A stretch of DNA of 64,000 nucleotides from Vibrio sp. FE10 (GTDB lineage: Bacteria; Pseudomonadota; Gammaproteobacteria; Enterobacterales; Vibrionaceae): contig NZ_AP028067.1 in NCBI RefSeq assembly GCF_030297155.1, positions 2,418,001-2,482,000 of the forward strand. The letters are read 5' to 3'. Made by a program: the position numbers and the translations under genes. The notes below the pieces were generated by a model. It had not been told where the DNA came from and ran no database searches. It saw nothing but the letters and a program-made list of their open reading frames with translations. This document shows, piece by piece, positions 45,883 to 57,507 of the stretch. Every line of letters begins with the position of its first letter. Positions within the stretch are counted from its first letter, which is position 1.

Positions 45883-47469
45883 TTATACTTCGACTGAACG
45901 GCTAACTTTGTCTTCAACAGAGTTATCGTTTTGTTCGAAGTGGTAACGGCCTGTCTTTAAGCTACTTGGACCTTTACGTGCGAATTTCAGCATTAGGTAA
46001 ACTTCAGCAATCAAGAACACTGTGTACAGTGCCAGAATCGCGAATAGAGAAGTCCAAAGCTGTTCAATAGTTAGTGCTGATGCAGCCACGTTAACCGGTA
46101 GGATTTCACCAACCGCCCATGGTTGACGACCAAACTCAGCAACAAACCAACCTGCTTCAATCGCAATCCAAGGTAGTGGAATTGAGAACAACGCCGCTTT
46201 AAGTACCCATGGTTTCTGTTCGATCTTCTGACGACACGTTTGAACAAACGCTGCACCGAATACAAACAGCATGATGAAGCCACAAGCAACCATCAGACGG
46301 AACGACCAGAATAGAGGCCAAACTGTTGGGATAGAATCATCCGCAGCCATTTGGATTTGATCTTCTGTTGCATCAACAACGTCGTCTGTGTAGCGCTTAA
46401 GAAGCAGACCGTAACCTAGGTCACCTTTCACTTCGTCGAACGCTGCCATGTTTTCTTCAGATTTGTCACCAGAACGTAGCTTTTCAAGCAGCTCGTATGC
46501 GTACATACCAGTACGGATACGATCAACGTGATCATCACGTAGGTCACGCAGGCCCGTTACTTCAGTATCAAGCGAACGCGTTGCGATGATACCCATTACG
46601 TAAGGGATTTTAATTGCGTAGTCAGTATTCATTGTTTCTTGGTTTGGAATACCAAAAACAGTAAATGCGGCTGGAGCTTCTTCAGTGTGCCACTCTGCTT
46701 CTACCGCAGCGAGCTTCACTTTTTGAACTTCACCAAGCTCGTAACCAGATTCATCACCTAGCACGATTACTGACAGGATCGCCGCCATGCCGAAAGATGC
46801 TGCAATCGCAAAAGAGCGACGAGCAAAGGCAAGGTCACGACCTTTAAGAATGTAGTATGAGCTGATACCAAGGATGAACATTGCACCCGTTGTGTAACCA
46901 GACGCCACTGTGTGTACAAATTTAACTTGTGCTACTGGGTTTAGTACAACTTCAGCGAAGCTCACCATTTCCATACGCATGGTTTCAAAGTTAAATTCTG
47001 CACCCACTGGGTTTTGCATCCAGCCGTTTGCTACCAAGATCCATAGCGCTGAGAAGTTAGAGCCTAGTGCTACTAACCACGTTACCGCTAAGTGCTGACG
47101 CTTTGACAATCTGTCCCAACCGAAGAAGAAAAGACCAACAAAAGTAGACTCTAGGAAGAATGCAACAAGCGCTTCAATAGCTAGCGGAGCACCGAAGATG
47201 TCTCCAACGTAGTGAGAATAGTAAGACCAGTTTGTACCAAACTGAAACTCCATGGTTAAGCCTGTCGCTACACCAAGAGCAAAGTTAATACCAAACAATT
47301 TACCCCAGAACTTGGTCATGTCCTTGTAAATTTGTTTGCCCGTCATTACATATACTGACTCCATAATGGCAAGAAGAAATGCCATACCTAAGGTCAGTGG
47401 AACAAATAGGAAGTGATACATCGCTGTAAATGCAAACTGCAATCGCGACAGATCAACAACATCAATCAT
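45883..47469 (-). CDS. cydA: Cytochrome bd ubiquinol oxidase subunit I
   Basis: A 528-residue membrane protein with about nine helices that carries hemes b558, b595 and d. His19 (in [14 protein letters not shown]) and the later His of [13 protein letters not shown] are heme ligands, and [12 protein letters not shown] is the family signature. I set the start at the ATG at 47469, which has a strong AAGGAG 5 bases upstream; a frame start ten codons earlier has no such support. An FNR-like box upstream suggests induction when oxygen is low. Confidence 0.97.
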   Translation of the reverse strand: MIDVVDLSRLQFAFTAMYHFLFVPLTLGMAFLLAIMESVYVMTGKQIYKDMTKFWGKLFGINFALGVATGLTMEFQFGTNWSYYSHYVGDIFGAPLAIEALVAFFLESTFVGLFFFGWDRLSKRQHLAVTWLVALGSNFSALWILVANGWMQNPVGAEFNFETMRMEMVSFAEVVLNPVAQVKFVHTVASGYTTGAMFILGISSYYILKGRDLAFARRSFAIAASFGMAAILSVIVLGDESGYELGEVQKVKLAAVEAEWHTEEAPAAFTVFGIPNQETMNTDYAIKIPYVMGIIATRSLDTEVTGLRDLRDDHVDRIRTGMYAYELLEKLRSGDKSEENMAAFDEVKGDLGYGLLLKRYTDDVVDATEDQIQMAADDSIPTVWPLFWSFRLMVACGFIMLFVFGAAFVQTCRQKIEQKPWVLKAALFSIPLPWIAIEAGWFVAEFGRQPWAVGEILPVNVAASALTIEQLWTSLFAILALYTVFLIAEVYLMLKFARKGPSSLKTGRYHFEQNDNSVEDKVSRSVEV

Positions 47470-47684
47470 GGTAACTCCTTTGTGTCGGCTGAATGACACT
47501 TGTGTGATAATTCACCGCAAAAATCCATGTTAAAACAATTTATATAATTGTTATTACAAATTGAAATTTGTAGCAAAAACGTACCGTTATAGTTAGATTA
47601 TTGTTAAGCATGAGCTAATATAGCTGGCGCTAATATTACTGGTAAAATCAGTATGTTTCAAAAGGTTTATGGGAGAACCCTGCG

Positions 47685-47698
47685 TTGATTTGTATCAA
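47685..47698. promoter_or_regulatory. FNR-type box upstream of cydA
   Basis: TTGATTTGTATCAA matches the FNR consensus TTGAT-N4-ATCAA in all fixed positions. It lies 216 bases before the cydA start codon, so the cyd transcript would have a long leader or the site acts at a distance. Confidence 0.7.
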
Positions 47699-47974
47699 AT
47701 TTATTCGAGCAAATTAGAGTTATTTTTGTACAATCATGATTAAAATCACACCAATTCTGCTTGCCTTAATAACAGCGCATGATATCTGTGACAAAAGCTC
47801 AGCACCGCCTCAACATACGAATTACAACTACCTATAAAGTATTAACAAAAAATATGACAACTTATTTCATTTTTTGTTGCCCAAATCAAACCTGCAATCA
47901 AAGTTTTCATTTTTGAAGCGCCCTTTTCGACCTTTTTACCGACTCGCTCAAAGAGTTGTTATTCAGTAAAAAGC

Positions 47975-48006
47975 AAAAAATCCCAGCGCTTATGCAACTG
48001 GGATCT
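47975..48006 (-). terminator. Terminator after ruvB
   Basis: On the minus strand ATCCCAG and CTGGGAT form a stem around an 11-base loop that runs into TTTTTTGC, about 16 bases after the ruvB stop. Confidence 0.8.
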
Positions 48007-48021
48007 TTAGAAATGAATAAG

Positions 48022-49038
48022 TTAACGATTAGAAGGCTTATCTATTCCGAAGTGTAAATACGCTCTGTCGGTAGCAATTCGACCTCTTGGTGTTCTTTGC
48101 AGATAGCCCTGCTGAATCAAATACGGTTCCAATACATCTTCAATCGTATCTTTTTCTTCACCAATCGCGGCTGCCATGTTGTCGATACCGACCGGACCAC
48201 CACCAAACTTCTCCATAATCGCAAGTAGAAGCTTTCTATCCATGTAGTCAAAACCTTTGGCATCCACGTCCAACATGTTGAGTGCCTTATCCGCCACTTC
48301 TGGGCAAATATGTCCGTCGGCTTTCACTTCCGCGTAATCTCGAACGCGACGTAATAAACGGTTCGCGATACGCGGTGTACCACGAGCACGACGAGCAATT
48401 TCTAATGCCCCATCCGACTCCAATGAAAGTCCAAGGCAATCTGCGCTGCGCTGAACGATGTTTTGAAGGTCTTCAACCTTGTAGTACTCAAGACGCTGAG
48501 TAATACCAAAACGGTCACGTAATGGCGATGTCAGTGAGCCAGCACGAGTGGTTGCGCCAATCAGAGTAAAAGGAGGAAGGTCGATCTTAATAGAGCGAGC
48601 CGCTGGGCCTTCACCAATCATGATATCCAGTTGGTAATCTTCCATTGCTGGATACAGAACCTCTTCAACCACAGGGCTTAAGCGGTGGATCTCATCAATG
48701 AAAAGCACATCGTTTTCTTCGAGGTTGGTTAATAGCGCGGCTAAGTCGCCCGCTTTTTCTAAAACCGGACCTGAAGTCGTACGGATGCTCACATCCATTT
48801 CATTGGCAACAATGTTCGCCAACGTGGTTTTACCTAAACCGGGAGGGCCAAAAATCAACAGATGATCCAGAGCTTCATTTCGCATTTGAGCGGCTTGAAT
48901 GAAAATCTCCATCTGGTTACGAACGTGGTCCTGACCTTGATAGTCGGCTAGCGCCTTTGGACGTATTGCACGGTCGATAACATCTTCATCTTTAAAGACC
49001 GGATTATCCGGTGCAATCAGGCGATCGGCTTCAATCAT
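48022..49038 (-). CDS. ruvB: Holliday junction branch migration ATPase RuvB
   Basis: A 338-residue AAA+ motor with Walker [16 protein letters not shown], Walker [12 protein letters not shown], sensor 1 GATTRAGSL and the arginine-finger region PLRDRFG, followed by the C-terminal winged helix ([15 protein letters not shown]). It drives branch migration with RuvA. It is 73 bases downstream of ruvA and ends in a terminator. Confidence 0.98.
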   Translation of the reverse strand: MIEADRLIAPDNPVFKDEDVIDRAIRPKALADYQGQDHVRNQMEIFIQAAQMRNEALDHLLIFGPPGLGKTTLANIVANEMDVSIRTTSGPVLEKAGDLAALLTNLEENDVLFIDEIHRLSPVVEEVLYPAMEDYQLDIMIGEGPAARSIKIDLPPFTLIGATTRAGSLTSPLRDRFGITQRLEYYKVEDLQNIVQRSADCLGLSLESDGALEIARRARGTPRIANRLLRRVRDYAEVKADGHICPEVADKALNMLDVDAKGFDYMDRKLLLAIMEKFGGGPVGIDNMAAAIGEEKDTIEDVLEPYLIQQGYLQRTPRGRIATDRAYLHFGIDKPSNR

Positions 49039-49111
49039 AAATTCTGTTATTCCTAACTCTGCGCACAGGCAAAGTGAATGAGTCTATTTTGTAGAACAAG
49101 TATACGAGGTA

Positions 49112-49723
49112 TTAAACCATCGACTTCAGTGCTTCGCGAATCACTTGTTCGCTGGTCATGCCATCTTTAGCCACTTGAGCAACAACTTTAGAGGCTTGAG
49201 TCGGTTTATAACCCAACGCAAGTAGTGCGCTTACTGCTTCTTCTTCAGCATCGTGAGCCGCTGGCATCGAGTCCATTGGCGCTGCATCCGTTGCAGGCGT
49301 AAACAAGTCACCTGCTCCCCACCCTTTGAGGCGGTCTTTCATTTCAACAACCAGACGCTCTGCCGTTTTCTTACCAACACCCGGCAGTTTAACCAGTGTT
49401 GAGATATCTTCGCGTTCAACGCTTTGAACGAATTGGCTTGCCGTCATGCCTGAAAGGATACCAAGACCAAGTTTAGGGCCGACACCATTCGCTTTGATCA
49501 CTTCACGGAACAAGGCGCGCTCTTTAACGGTGTTAAAACCATAAAGTAGCTGAGCATCTTCACGTACCACAAAATGAGTGTAGATAATTGCTTCTTCGCC
49601 TACGTTTGGTAACTCATAAAAACAGCTCATTGGCATTTGGACTTCATAACCAACACCACTGACTTCAATCAATAATTCAGGTGGCTGTTTTTCTATTAAT
49701 GTACCGCGGAGACGTCCGATCAC
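49112..49723 (-). CDS. ruvA: Holliday junction DNA helicase subunit RuvA
   Basis: A 203-residue protein with the N-terminal OB fold ([20 protein letters not shown]), tandem helix-hairpin-helix motifs ([30 protein letters not shown]) and the C-terminal RuvB-binding domain ([15 protein letters not shown]). It forms a tetramer on Holliday junctions. A LexA-like box lies 50-65 bases upstream of its start, so it is likely SOS-induced with ruvB. Confidence 0.98.
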   Translation of the reverse strand: MIGRLRGTLIEKQPPELLIEVSGVGYEVQMPMSCFYELPNVGEEAIIYTHFVVREDAQLLYGFNTVKERALFREVIKANGVGPKLGLGILSGMTASQFVQSVEREDISTLVKLPGVGKKTAERLVVEMKDRLKGWGAGDLFTPATDAAPMDSMPAAHDAEEEAVSALLALGYKPTQASKVVAQVAKDGMTSEQVIREALKSMV

Positions 49724-49766
49724 AATTCACTCTCTTGATGGAATTTAATTTGAAGGACAGAATATA

Positions 49767-49794
49767 AAAGAACTGGATACTTATCCAGTTCTTT
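49767..49794 (-). terminator. Terminator of the chemoreceptor gene, overlapping the ruvA LexA box
   Basis: AAAGAACTGGATA (49767-49779) pairs exactly with TATCCAGTTCTTT (49782-49794); on the minus strand it continues into TTTTATATTC, about 20 bases after the chemoreceptor stop. Confidence 0.8.
49773..49788. promoter_or_regulatory. LexA-like SOS box upstream of ruvA
   Basis: CTGGATACTTATCCAG fits the CTG-N10-CAG form of the gammaproteobacterial LexA box and closely resembles, as I remember it, the E. coli ruvA operator. It lies 50 bases before the ruvA start codon. Confidence 0.7.
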
Positions 49795-49815
49795 GTGTTT
49801 TTTGAAGTGAATTAT

Positions 49816-51276
49816 TTAGGCTTGCTTAGCTTGCGAGACCACGCTGTTCAAGCTCGCAACCAGTTCTTTAACCGAAGTAACATGACCTGTTAGCTCAGAA
49901 CCATAATTAGCGACTAAACCTGACACCGATTTAGTTTCCGCCACGCTTTGAGCCACTTCTGAACTGGCGAGATCGAGCTCTTTCAACGAGTCCATCTGCA
50001 TTGCCATAATATTGGTGAGCTGATTAACATCTGTTGATATGGTTTGCACCTCTGAGATAATGCCGTTCATCTCGCTCGCCGTGGTTTCGATGATTGCTCT
50101 GCCGTGTTCAACTTCTTCTTTACTGCGGTCTAACAACGTTCGAATCTCTATTGCTGAATGACTGCTTTTCGCCGATAGCTCTCTCACCTGATCCGCGACC
50201 ACAGCAAAGCCTCGCCCCTGTTCACCCGCGCGCGCAGCTTCAATTGCAGCATTGAGAGCCAATAAGTTGGTTTGCTCAGCAACCGAGGTAATCAAATCAG
50301 CGACTTTCATGATTTCTTGATTACTTTGAATGATCTGGCTGATCGCATCGGTTGAGGCTTCTAATGACTCTGAGCTTTTTTGCGCTTTGGTGCCCACCGC
50401 TTCGCTGCGCTCTTTCAGTTCACCCACAAATGAATTAGATTCTTCGATGCCTTGAGTCATTTGATGGAGTTGTTGGCTCATCTCTTCTGCGGCGCTCGCT
50501 TGAGATTCGCAATTGATATTCAACACTTCGACTTGAGCATGCAAGTCTTGTGACTGCTGATCCAAATGAACCGAAACACCTTGTAGGCTCTCTGAATTCG
50601 AATTGGCTTGGTCGAGCACGATAGAAAGTCGGCCTTCGCTTTGCGTTGCTTGGTTAGCAACATGTTGGCTTTCTGAAATCGCCTCCTCTGCCATTTCGAT
50701 TGCCACCTCTTTTTGCTTAGCGGTAAAAGCTTGAGCAATGCAGATCACCACCAACGGCATGATCACGCCAGACCAAGTTTCAACCACTACCGCATCAGGG
50801 GTTAGCTCAAGCTGAGGAAATGCAAATCCATTGAGATGTGCAGACGTCATCAACAATGACACACCGACAACCAGCCCGCTCCACACCAAAGCCACGATTC
50901 GAGTCCCCGATAAGAAAAAAGCGACCACTAACAAAGGCACCCAATAAGCTTGAGTGGAAGCCACTACCCCACCGCTTTGATAAATGATGTTCAACGCGTG
51001 GACAGCCATGCCGACAAAACCAAAGTTAAGGGCAAGGCTCGGTTTACTCGTCACGCGGAGTAGCAGTGCCGAGATCAGTTCGAATACGATAAGAAATACA
51101 GATGTGGCGACCAGCAGTTGCTCTTCATGCTTAGTCCACTTGATTAAGCTATAGACGCCCACAAAGAATGCGATAAAAGTGAAGAGTAATAAGATATCGG
51201 CTTGTCTGACTTCGTTGTTACTCCACCCGTTACTTTTGGGTAGAAACAGCGCGCGCCACAGCTTGATTGGGTTCAT
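49816..51276 (-). CDS. Methyl-accepting chemotaxis protein without a large periplasmic sensor
   Basis: A 486-residue chemoreceptor. The first 190 residues form about six membrane helices with short loops instead of the usual periplasmic ligand domain; there is no clear HAMP. The C-terminal signalling coiled coil carries the invariant hairpin ([20 protein letters not shown] and [15 protein letters not shown], about residues 335-370). It may sense membrane state, redox or energy, or a cytoplasmic/membrane ligand. It lies between ruvC and ruvA with its own terminator. Its promoter region has the inverted repeat AATAACAT/ATGTTATT (51321-51351). Confidence 0.92.
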   Translation of the reverse strand: MNPIKLWRALFLPKSNGWSNNEVRQADILLLFTFIAFFVGVYSLIKWTKHEEQLLVATSVFLIVFELISALLLRVTSKPSLALNFGFVGMAVHALNIIYQSGGVVASTQAYWVPLLVVAFFLSGTRIVALVWSGLVVGVSLLMTSAHLNGFAFPQLELTPDAVVVETWSGVIMPLVVICIAQAFTAKQKEVAIEMAEEAISESQHVANQATQSEGRLSIVLDQANSNSESLQGVSVHLDQQSQDLHAQVEVLNINCESQASAAEEMSQQLHQMTQGIEESNSFVGELKERSEAVGTKAQKSSESLEASTDAISQIIQSNQEIMKVADLITSVAEQTNLLALNAAIEAARAGEQGRGFAVVADQVRELSAKSSHSAIEIRTLLDRSKEEVEHGRAIIETTASEMNGIISEVQTISTDVNQLTNIMAMQMDSLKELDLASSEVAQSVAETKSVSGLVANYGSELTGHVTSVKELVASLNSVVSQAKQA

Positions 51277-51491
51277 CAGTGATCATCCTTGATTAACTTG
51301 TAAGACCTCCGACCAATGTTAATAACATGTTAAATGATACGCAATGTTATTATCTGGGTTATGTTCGAAAGATCTCATTTCGTCAAGGATTTAGCGGCGC
51401 ATTGTTTTGATATGAGCCAAGCAGGGCGTGAGGCTCATCAATAGAATAGTCTTAAAAGGCAGAATGTTAGGAGCTAACAATAGAATGAGAT

Positions 51492-52013
51492 TTAACGGTA
51501 ACGCCCTTTTCTTGCTCCTGTTGCTTTACCTGCAAGTGCGACCAAGGTTTTATTGGTGTTAGCGTGAGTGATCGCTACGCCTAGAGCATCGGCTGCATCG
51601 GCTTGTGGCTTAGCCGGTAGTTTAAGCATACTCATCACCATATTCTGAACCATAGACTTATCAGCGCCACCATTACCTGTCACCGCTTGTTTGATCAAAC
51701 GAGCCGCATATTCATGTACGGGTAAATCAGCATTCACCGCAGCTACAATCGCACTGCCACGCGCTTGGCCAAGTTTAAGCGCTGAATCGGCATTCTTCGC
51801 CATGAACACTTGTTCGATCGCGAATACGTCAGGCTGAAACTGAGTAATGATCTCACTCACGCCCGCATAGATTTGCTTTAAGCGACCTGGCAGTTCTTTT
51901 TCGGAAGTACGAATACAACCACTACCTAAGTAATATAGATGGCGACCATTTTGACGAATCACGCCATAGCCGGTAATGCGAGAGCCAGGGTCAATCCCTA
52001 AGATAATAGACAT
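51492..52013 (-). CDS. ruvC: Crossover junction endodeoxyribonuclease RuvC
   Basis: A 173-residue resolvase with the RNase H-like fold. The acidic catalytic residues are in [15 protein letters not shown] (Asp7), [15 protein letters not shown] (Glu) and [15 protein letters not shown] (Asp pair). It cuts Holliday junctions together with RuvAB. It is separated from aspS by a terminator and from ruvAB by the chemoreceptor gene. Confidence 0.97.
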   Translation of the reverse strand: MSIILGIDPGSRITGYGVIRQNGRHLYYLGSGCIRTSEKELPGRLKQIYAGVSEIITQFQPDVFAIEQVFMAKNADSALKLGQARGSAIVAAVNADLPVHEYAARLIKQAVTGNGGADKSMVQNMVMSMLKLPAKPQADAADALGVAITHANTNKTLVALAGKATGARKGRYR

Positions 52014-52073
52014 AACTTCAAATACTGATTATTTATACATGCTTTATGAGCTTAGTATATCGAACGCAAAAAA

Positions 52074-52100
52074 AAATGCCCGTCAAATTAACGGGCATTT
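52074..52100 (-). terminator. Terminator between aspS and ruvC
   Basis: AAATGCCCGT (52074-52083) pairs exactly with ACGGGCATTT (52091-52100); on the minus strand it runs into TTTTTTTTTGCG. A second inverted repeat, AGCTTAAGT/ACTTAAGCT (52150-52177), lies just upstream in reading order. Confidence 0.85.
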
Positions 52101-52225
52101 CGTTGTTCTGCGAAAGAAAAAGTTCTAACAAAAACTAAATTTTATTGAAAGCTTAAGTGCTATCTAAGACTTAAGCTCTATCGAAAACTCACTGCTTAAT
52201 TAGAAAGTTGAGCTTAATCGTTTGA

Positions 52226-53998
52226 TTAGTCTTCTTTCTTCGCTAAGTTAACAGCGATTGCTAGCTCTTCCAGTGATGCTGGGTTTGCTAGGCTTGGCGC
52301 ATCTGTTAATAGACATGCTGCAGCTGTTGTTTTCGGGAATGCGATAACGTCACGGATGTTCTCTGTACCACAAAGAAGCATTGCTAAACGGTCAAGACCG
52401 AATGCTAGACCTGCGTGTGGTGGCGTACCGTACTTAAGCGCTTCAAGTAGGAAACCGAACTTCTCTTGCTGTTCTTTAGCTTCGATACCTAGGATACCGA
52501 ATACAGCCGTTTGCATTTCTGCGCTGTGAATACGTACAGAACCGCCGCCTACTTCGTAGCCGTTGATTACCATGTCGTATGCATCAGAGTTAGCTGCTGC
52601 TGGGTTTGCTTTTAGCTCTTCCGCGCTCACACCAAGTGGTGATGTGAATGGGTGGTGCATTGCGTGAAGGTTGCCTTCGCCATCTTCTTCGAACATTGGG
52701 AAATCAATAACCCAAAGTGGAGCCCACGCTTTCTTGTCTGTTAGCTCTAAGTCATCACCTAGCTTGATACGAAGTGCGCCCATTGCTTCAGCAACGATGT
52801 TCGCTTTATCTGCACCAAATAGGATGATATCGCCAGATTCAGCTTGAGTGCGCTCAAGAAGACCGTTGATTACGTCTTCGTTTAGGAACTTAGCAACTGG
52901 AGATTGGATACCTTCCATGCCAGCAGCACGGTCGTTAACCTTCATCCAAGCTAGACCTTTCGCGCCGTAGATACCTACGTGCTCTGCGTAACCGTCGATT
53001 TGCTTACGAGTCAGCTTAGCGCCACCCGGTACACGGATTACCGCTACGCGACCTTTTTCGTCGTTCGCAGGGCCAGAGAATACTTTGAACTCAACATCTT
53101 TCAGTAAGTCAGCAACGTCTACTAGTTCTAGTGGGTTACGTAGATCTGGCTTATCAGAACCGAAACGACGAATCGCTTCAGAGAATGGCATTACTGGGAA
53201 TTGACCCAGTTCAACATCTAGAAGCTCTTTCCACATATCGTGAACGAGCTTTTCAGTGATGTTACGCACTTCTTGAGAAGACAGGAATGATGTTTCGATA
53301 TCGATCTGAGTAAATTCAGGCTGACGGTCAGCACGTAAATCTTCATCACGGAAACATTTAACGATTTGGTAGTAACGGTCAAAACCAGACATCATCAGCA
53401 GTTGCTTGAACAGCTGAGGAGATTGAGGAAGTGCGTAGAAGCTACCTTTATGAACACGGCTTGGTACTAGGTAGTCACGAGCGCCTTCAGGTGTCGCTTT
53501 AGTTAGTACTGGTGTTTCGATATCTAGGAATAGGTTCTCGTCTAGGAAACGACGAACGAAGCTAGAAGCACGTGCACGAAGCTTAATACGATCACTCATT
53601 TCTGGACGACGAAGATCGATGTAACGGTACTTTAGACGCTGTTCTTCAGAGTTCGTTTGGTTGAAATCCAGTGGAAGCGCTTCTGAACGGTTGATGATCT
53701 CAAGGCCAGTTGCGTAAAGTTCAACTTCACCCGTCGCCATATCTTTATTTACTTGGCTGTCAGGACGAACACGTACTTCACCAGTAAATTTGATACAGAA
53801 TTCATTACGCAGTTGGTTAGCGATCGGGAAGATATCTTTCATATCTGGATCGACAACAACCTGAACGACGCCTTCACGATCTCGCATATCGATAAAGATA
53901 AGACCGCCTAAATCACGGCGACGGTTTACCCAGCCGCACAATTCTACAGTTTGTCCCGCCAGGGACTTGTTCAGGTTACCACAGTAATGGGTACGCAT
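52226..53998 (-). CDS. aspS: Aspartyl-tRNA synthetase
   Basis: A 590-residue class II synthetase of the bacterial type. It has the N-terminal anticodon-binding OB fold ([20 protein letters not shown]), motif 2 ([18 protein letters not shown]), the bacterial insertion domain, and motif 3 ([15 protein letters not shown]). It charges tRNA-Asp in the cytoplasm. The length matches the family. It is a single transcription unit ending in the terminator at 52074. Confidence 0.98.
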   Translation of the reverse strand: MRTHYCGNLNKSLAGQTVELCGWVNRRRDLGGLIFIDMRDREGVVQVVVDPDMKDIFPIANQLRNEFCIKFTGEVRVRPDSQVNKDMATGEVELYATGLEIINRSEALPLDFNQTNSEEQRLKYRYIDLRRPEMSDRIKLRARASSFVRRFLDENLFLDIETPVLTKATPEGARDYLVPSRVHKGSFYALPQSPQLFKQLLMMSGFDRYYQIVKCFRDEDLRADRQPEFTQIDIETSFLSSQEVRNITEKLVHDMWKELLDVELGQFPVMPFSEAIRRFGSDKPDLRNPLELVDVADLLKDVEFKVFSGPANDEKGRVAVIRVPGGAKLTRKQIDGYAEHVGIYGAKGLAWMKVNDRAAGMEGIQSPVAKFLNEDVINGLLERTQAESGDIILFGADKANIVAEAMGALRIKLGDDLELTDKKAWAPLWVIDFPMFEEDGEGNLHAMHHPFTSPLGVSAEELKANPAAANSDAYDMVINGYEVGGGSVRIHSAEMQTAVFGILGIEAKEQQEKFGFLLEALKYGTPPHAGLAFGLDRLAMLLCGTENIRDVIAFPKTTAAACLLTDAPSLANPASLEELAIAVNLAKKED

Positions 53999-54278
53999 AA
54001 TGAATTTCCCAATCTCTTAATTATTTACTAGTTTCCAAGCTGTCAGTGGTCATTCCACACAACAGAGCAAAGGAACATTTATACGCGGAAACTCGCCTAA
54101 AATCGACCTTCCACATTCGAATTTATTGTGTTTTATCTGGCTTTGCTGCTTTTTAGCCCATCAAGTGCGCAAAGATTCATCAAAACCGAAAAAATTGCGT
54201 TAATTATATCTCGAAAGTACATTAATCAGCAAAAGTCTCGTACAGTAGTTTTTCGTTTCAACTTCAAAACGTTTTGTA

Positions 54279-55199
54279 ATGACTAATGGCGTGAAAACTA
54301 ACGGTGTAATGACGATGGAAACTTTACCTTTAAGACTTGGATTAACAATGTGGTCTCATTCTGAGTGGCAAAGTCAGTTCTATGGTAAAGGAACAAAACC
54401 TGCTGAGCGCTTGGAAAAGTACACCCAAGTTTTTCATACCGTCGAAGGCAACACGACTTTTTATGCGACACCCAGTGTCTCAACGGTCAATAACTGGAAA
54501 GCCGCGAGTCACGATGATTTTAAGTTTACGTTTAAGCTGCCTAAGTTCATCACCCACCAGCAGCACTTAAAACATTGCCAAGCCGAACTCAAAGAATTTC
54601 TGCTCACCATGTCGCCACTGCATAGGCGCATTGGTCAATGGACGATTCAATTGCCCCACAGCTTTGAACCCAGCATGCTCCCTGCCCTTCAAAAATTTTG
54701 TACCTTGTTTCCAAAAGACATGCAGCTCGGCGTTGAAGTTCGTCACCTTGGTTTCTTTGATAAAGGCGATGCCGAAAAACGTTTCAATCATTGGTTAATA
54801 GAAGAAGGGATCAATCGCATCATCATGGATAGCCGCCCTGTTTTCTCCGCACCACCAACCACAGAAGCGGTGATCGACGCACACCAAAAGAAACCACGCG
54901 TTCCGGTTCATGCCATTGCGACGGCAAACAATCCGATGGTTCGCTTTATTGGTCATCCAGACCAGGAACCCAATCTCACATTCTTTAAACCTTGGTTCGC
55001 GAAATTACCAACTTGGTTAAATGAAGGTAAACAGCCTTATTTAATGATTCACACCCCAGACAATAATCACGCACCTGAGCTTGCGATCGCTATCTATAAG
55101 CAGTTACAGACACAAGTTACTGAACACACACAGATAACCTTGCCTAATTTGGCGGAGTTTCCTGCTCAAAAAGGTGACCATCAAATCTCGATGTTTTGA
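54279..55199 (+). CDS. yecE: DUF72 family protein YecE
   Basis: A 306-residue TIM-barrel-like protein of the DUF72 family (LGLTMWSHSEWQSQFYG, VEGNTTFYATPSV, FTFKLPKFITH). The function is unknown. In E. coli yecE also lies close to cmoA and cmoB and near aspS, so the order is conserved. The true start is uncertain: ATG codons at 54279, 54309 and 54315 are in frame, none with a strong ribosome site, and the conserved part begins after the third. Confidence 0.85.
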   Translation: MTNGVKTNGVMTMETLPLRLGLTMWSHSEWQSQFYGKGTKPAERLEKYTQVFHTVEGNTTFYATPSVSTVNNWKAASHDDFKFTFKLPKFITHQQHLKHCQAELKEFLLTMSPLHRRIGQWTIQLPHSFEPSMLPALQKFCTLFPKDMQLGVEVRHLGFFDKGDAEKRFNHWLIEEGINRIIMDSRPVFSAPPTTEAVIDAHQKKPRVPVHAIATANNPMVRFIGHPDQEPNLTFFKPWFAKLPTWLNEGKQPYLMIHTPDNNHAPELAIAIYKQLQTQVTEHTQITLPNLAEFPAQKGDHQISMF

Positions 55200-55320
55200 T
55201 GGTAAACAACCACTAACATGCGTTCACTTTCATCAATCTCAGTTTTCGTGACACAAGCGATTTTTTTACGTAAAATACGTCCCCTTTTATTTGGTACGAA
55301 TTCTGTGCCAATTACGCTGA

Positions 55321-56067
<747 letters not shown>

Positions 56068-56097
56068 CGCATATACCCAATCAGCTCGTACTAAAAC

Positions 56098-56196
56098 GTC
56101 ATCCTCAAGAGCGAGGAACGAGTGAGTTGGGGATCTCTATCAAGTACGATAAACCGAGATTCCCTATCATGTTCGTCCCTCACTGTAGGGAATGAC
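56098..56196. repeat. Palindromic intergenic repeat element between cmoA and cmoB
   Basis: A roughly 99-base imperfect inverted repeat. The left end GTCATCCTCAAGAGCGAGGA and the reverse complement of the right end, GTCATTCCCTACAGTGAGGG, match in the pattern GTCATyCC..GAGrGAsGraCGA. The middle holds GGGGATCTC and GAGATTCCC as further arms. It would fold into one long hairpin. I recognise this as the kind of dispersed intergenic repeat common in Splendidus-clade vibrios; it encodes nothing. Confidence 0.7.
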
Positions 56197-56249
56197 AAAT
56201 TTAATTTTTATTTTAGGGTTTATTGACCCTATTAACTCAGTGAAAAACT

Positions 56250-57221
56250 ATGTTTAATTTTGCCAATTTTTATCAACTCATTGCCCAAGACACTCGCCTA
56301 CAGCCGTGGCTCAATGTTCTTCCTCAACAGCTGACGGATTGGCAAAATGCAGAGCACGGTGACTTTGACCGTTGGTTACGTGCACTGAATAAGATCCCGC
56401 AAGGCGTTCCTGATCAAGTTGATTTAAAGAACTCTGTGACTATCGGCAGCAGCACACCATTTCAAACAGGTGAACTTAAAAAGCTAGAGAGCTTATTAAA
56501 GACGTTCCACCCTTGGCGCAAAGGTCCTTATACCGTTCATGACATTCATATCGATACAGAATGGCGCAGCGACTGGAAATGGGACCGTGTACTTCCGCAT
56601 ATCTCACCGCTTAAAAACCGTTCAGTACTCGATGTAGGTTGCGGTAATGGCTACCACATGTGGCGTATGTTAGGTGAAGGTGCTCGTTTGACCGTCGGTA
56701 TCGATCCGTCGCACCTTTTCCTTGTTCAGTTTGAAGCTATCCGTAAGCTGATGGGCGATGACCAACGCGCTCACCTGTTACCTTTAGGTATTGAACAGCT
56801 GCCAAAACTGGAAGCTTACGACACTGTATTCAGCATGGGTGTGCTTTACCACCGCCGTTCACCGCTCGATCATTTGATCCAATTAAAAGACCAATTGGTA
56901 TCTGGTGGCGAACTGGTACTTGAAACGTTAGTGATTGAAGGTGACGAAAACGCTGTTCTTGTGCCTGTTGACCGCTACGCGCAAATGAGAAACGTGTACT
57001 TCTTCCCATCCGCTCGCGCACTGAAACGCTGGCTTGAACAAGTTGGTTTTGAAGACGTCCGCATCGTTGATGAAAATGTTACGACGGTTGGCGAACAACG
57101 CACAACAGAATGGATGACACATAACTCACTGCCAGATTACTTAGACCCGAATGATCCAAGTAAAACAGTTGAAGGTCATCCAGCACCGAGACGTGCCGTT
57201 CTTGTGGCGACAAAGCCGTAA
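56250..57221 (+). CDS. cmoB: tRNA U34 carboxymethyltransferase
   Basis: A 323-residue enzyme that transfers the carboxymethyl group of carboxy-SAM to 5-hydroxyuridine-34 of tRNA. It has the N-terminal helical domain, [20 protein letters not shown] and the SAM-binding motif [15 protein letters not shown], then [16 protein letters not shown]. It works in sequence with CmoA. The length equals the E. coli protein. It is separated from cmoA by a repeat element but in the same direction. Confidence 0.97.
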   Translation: MFNFANFYQLIAQDTRLQPWLNVLPQQLTDWQNAEHGDFDRWLRALNKIPQGVPDQVDLKNSVTIGSSTPFQTGELKKLESLLKTFHPWRKGPYTVHDIHIDTEWRSDWKWDRVLPHISPLKNRSVLDVGCGNGYHMWRMLGEGARLTVGIDPSHLFLVQFEAIRKLMGDDQRAHLLPLGIEQLPKLEAYDTVFSMGVLYHRRSPLDHLIQLKDQLVSGGELVLETLVIEGDENAVLVPVDRYAQMRNVYFFPSARALKRWLEQVGFEDVRIVDENVTTVGEQRTTEWMTHNSLPDYLDPNDPSKTVEGHPAPRRAVLVATKP

Positions 57222-57339
57222 ATAAGTTCTCCGCAGCTATTGTTCTGGTGACCACCGAATAATAGCTTTTGGTAGCAATGAAGCCATCACATCTGTCGCA
57301 GTAAACTTTGACTTAAAAGCGCGTAAATTGAACAAAAAT

Positions 57340-57452
57340 TGACTTATGTTTAATAAGTGAGCTATTTCAATTGGCGATAACTGGCGCAGCGCTCACATTG
57401 CGATTCAATATGACCAGACTCTTACATTAGGATGCTTCACGCATCCTTTTTT
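57340..57452 (+). ncRNA. Possible small RNA between cmoB and the retropepsin gene
   Basis: TTGACT (57340-57345) with CTATTT 17 bases downstream makes a weak promoter pattern, and a compact terminator (AGGATGC 57429-57435, GCATCCT 57441-57447, then TTTTTT) lies about 80 bases further. The terminator is 200 bases past cmoB, which is far for its 3' end. No open frame is seen. This is a tentative call; the hairpin may simply end a long cmoB leader. Confidence 0.25.
57429..57452 (+). terminator. Terminator before the retropepsin operon
   Basis: AGGATGC and GCATCCT form a 7-bp stem around TTCAC, followed by TTTTTTG. Confidence 0.8.
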
Positions 57453-57507
57453 GTAGGCTAAACTTCTAAATAGTCTGAACTATTCTCTAATTTCCAAAGG
57501 TTTTTTT

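Larger units (their letters stand above)
47470..48021. other. 552-base intergenic region between cydA and ruvB
   Basis: It contains the FNR-type box (47685-47698), the presumed cydA promoter and 5' leader, and the ruvB terminator at its right end. The remaining AT-rich part (about 47710-47960) shows no convincing gene on either strand. Confidence 0.6.
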
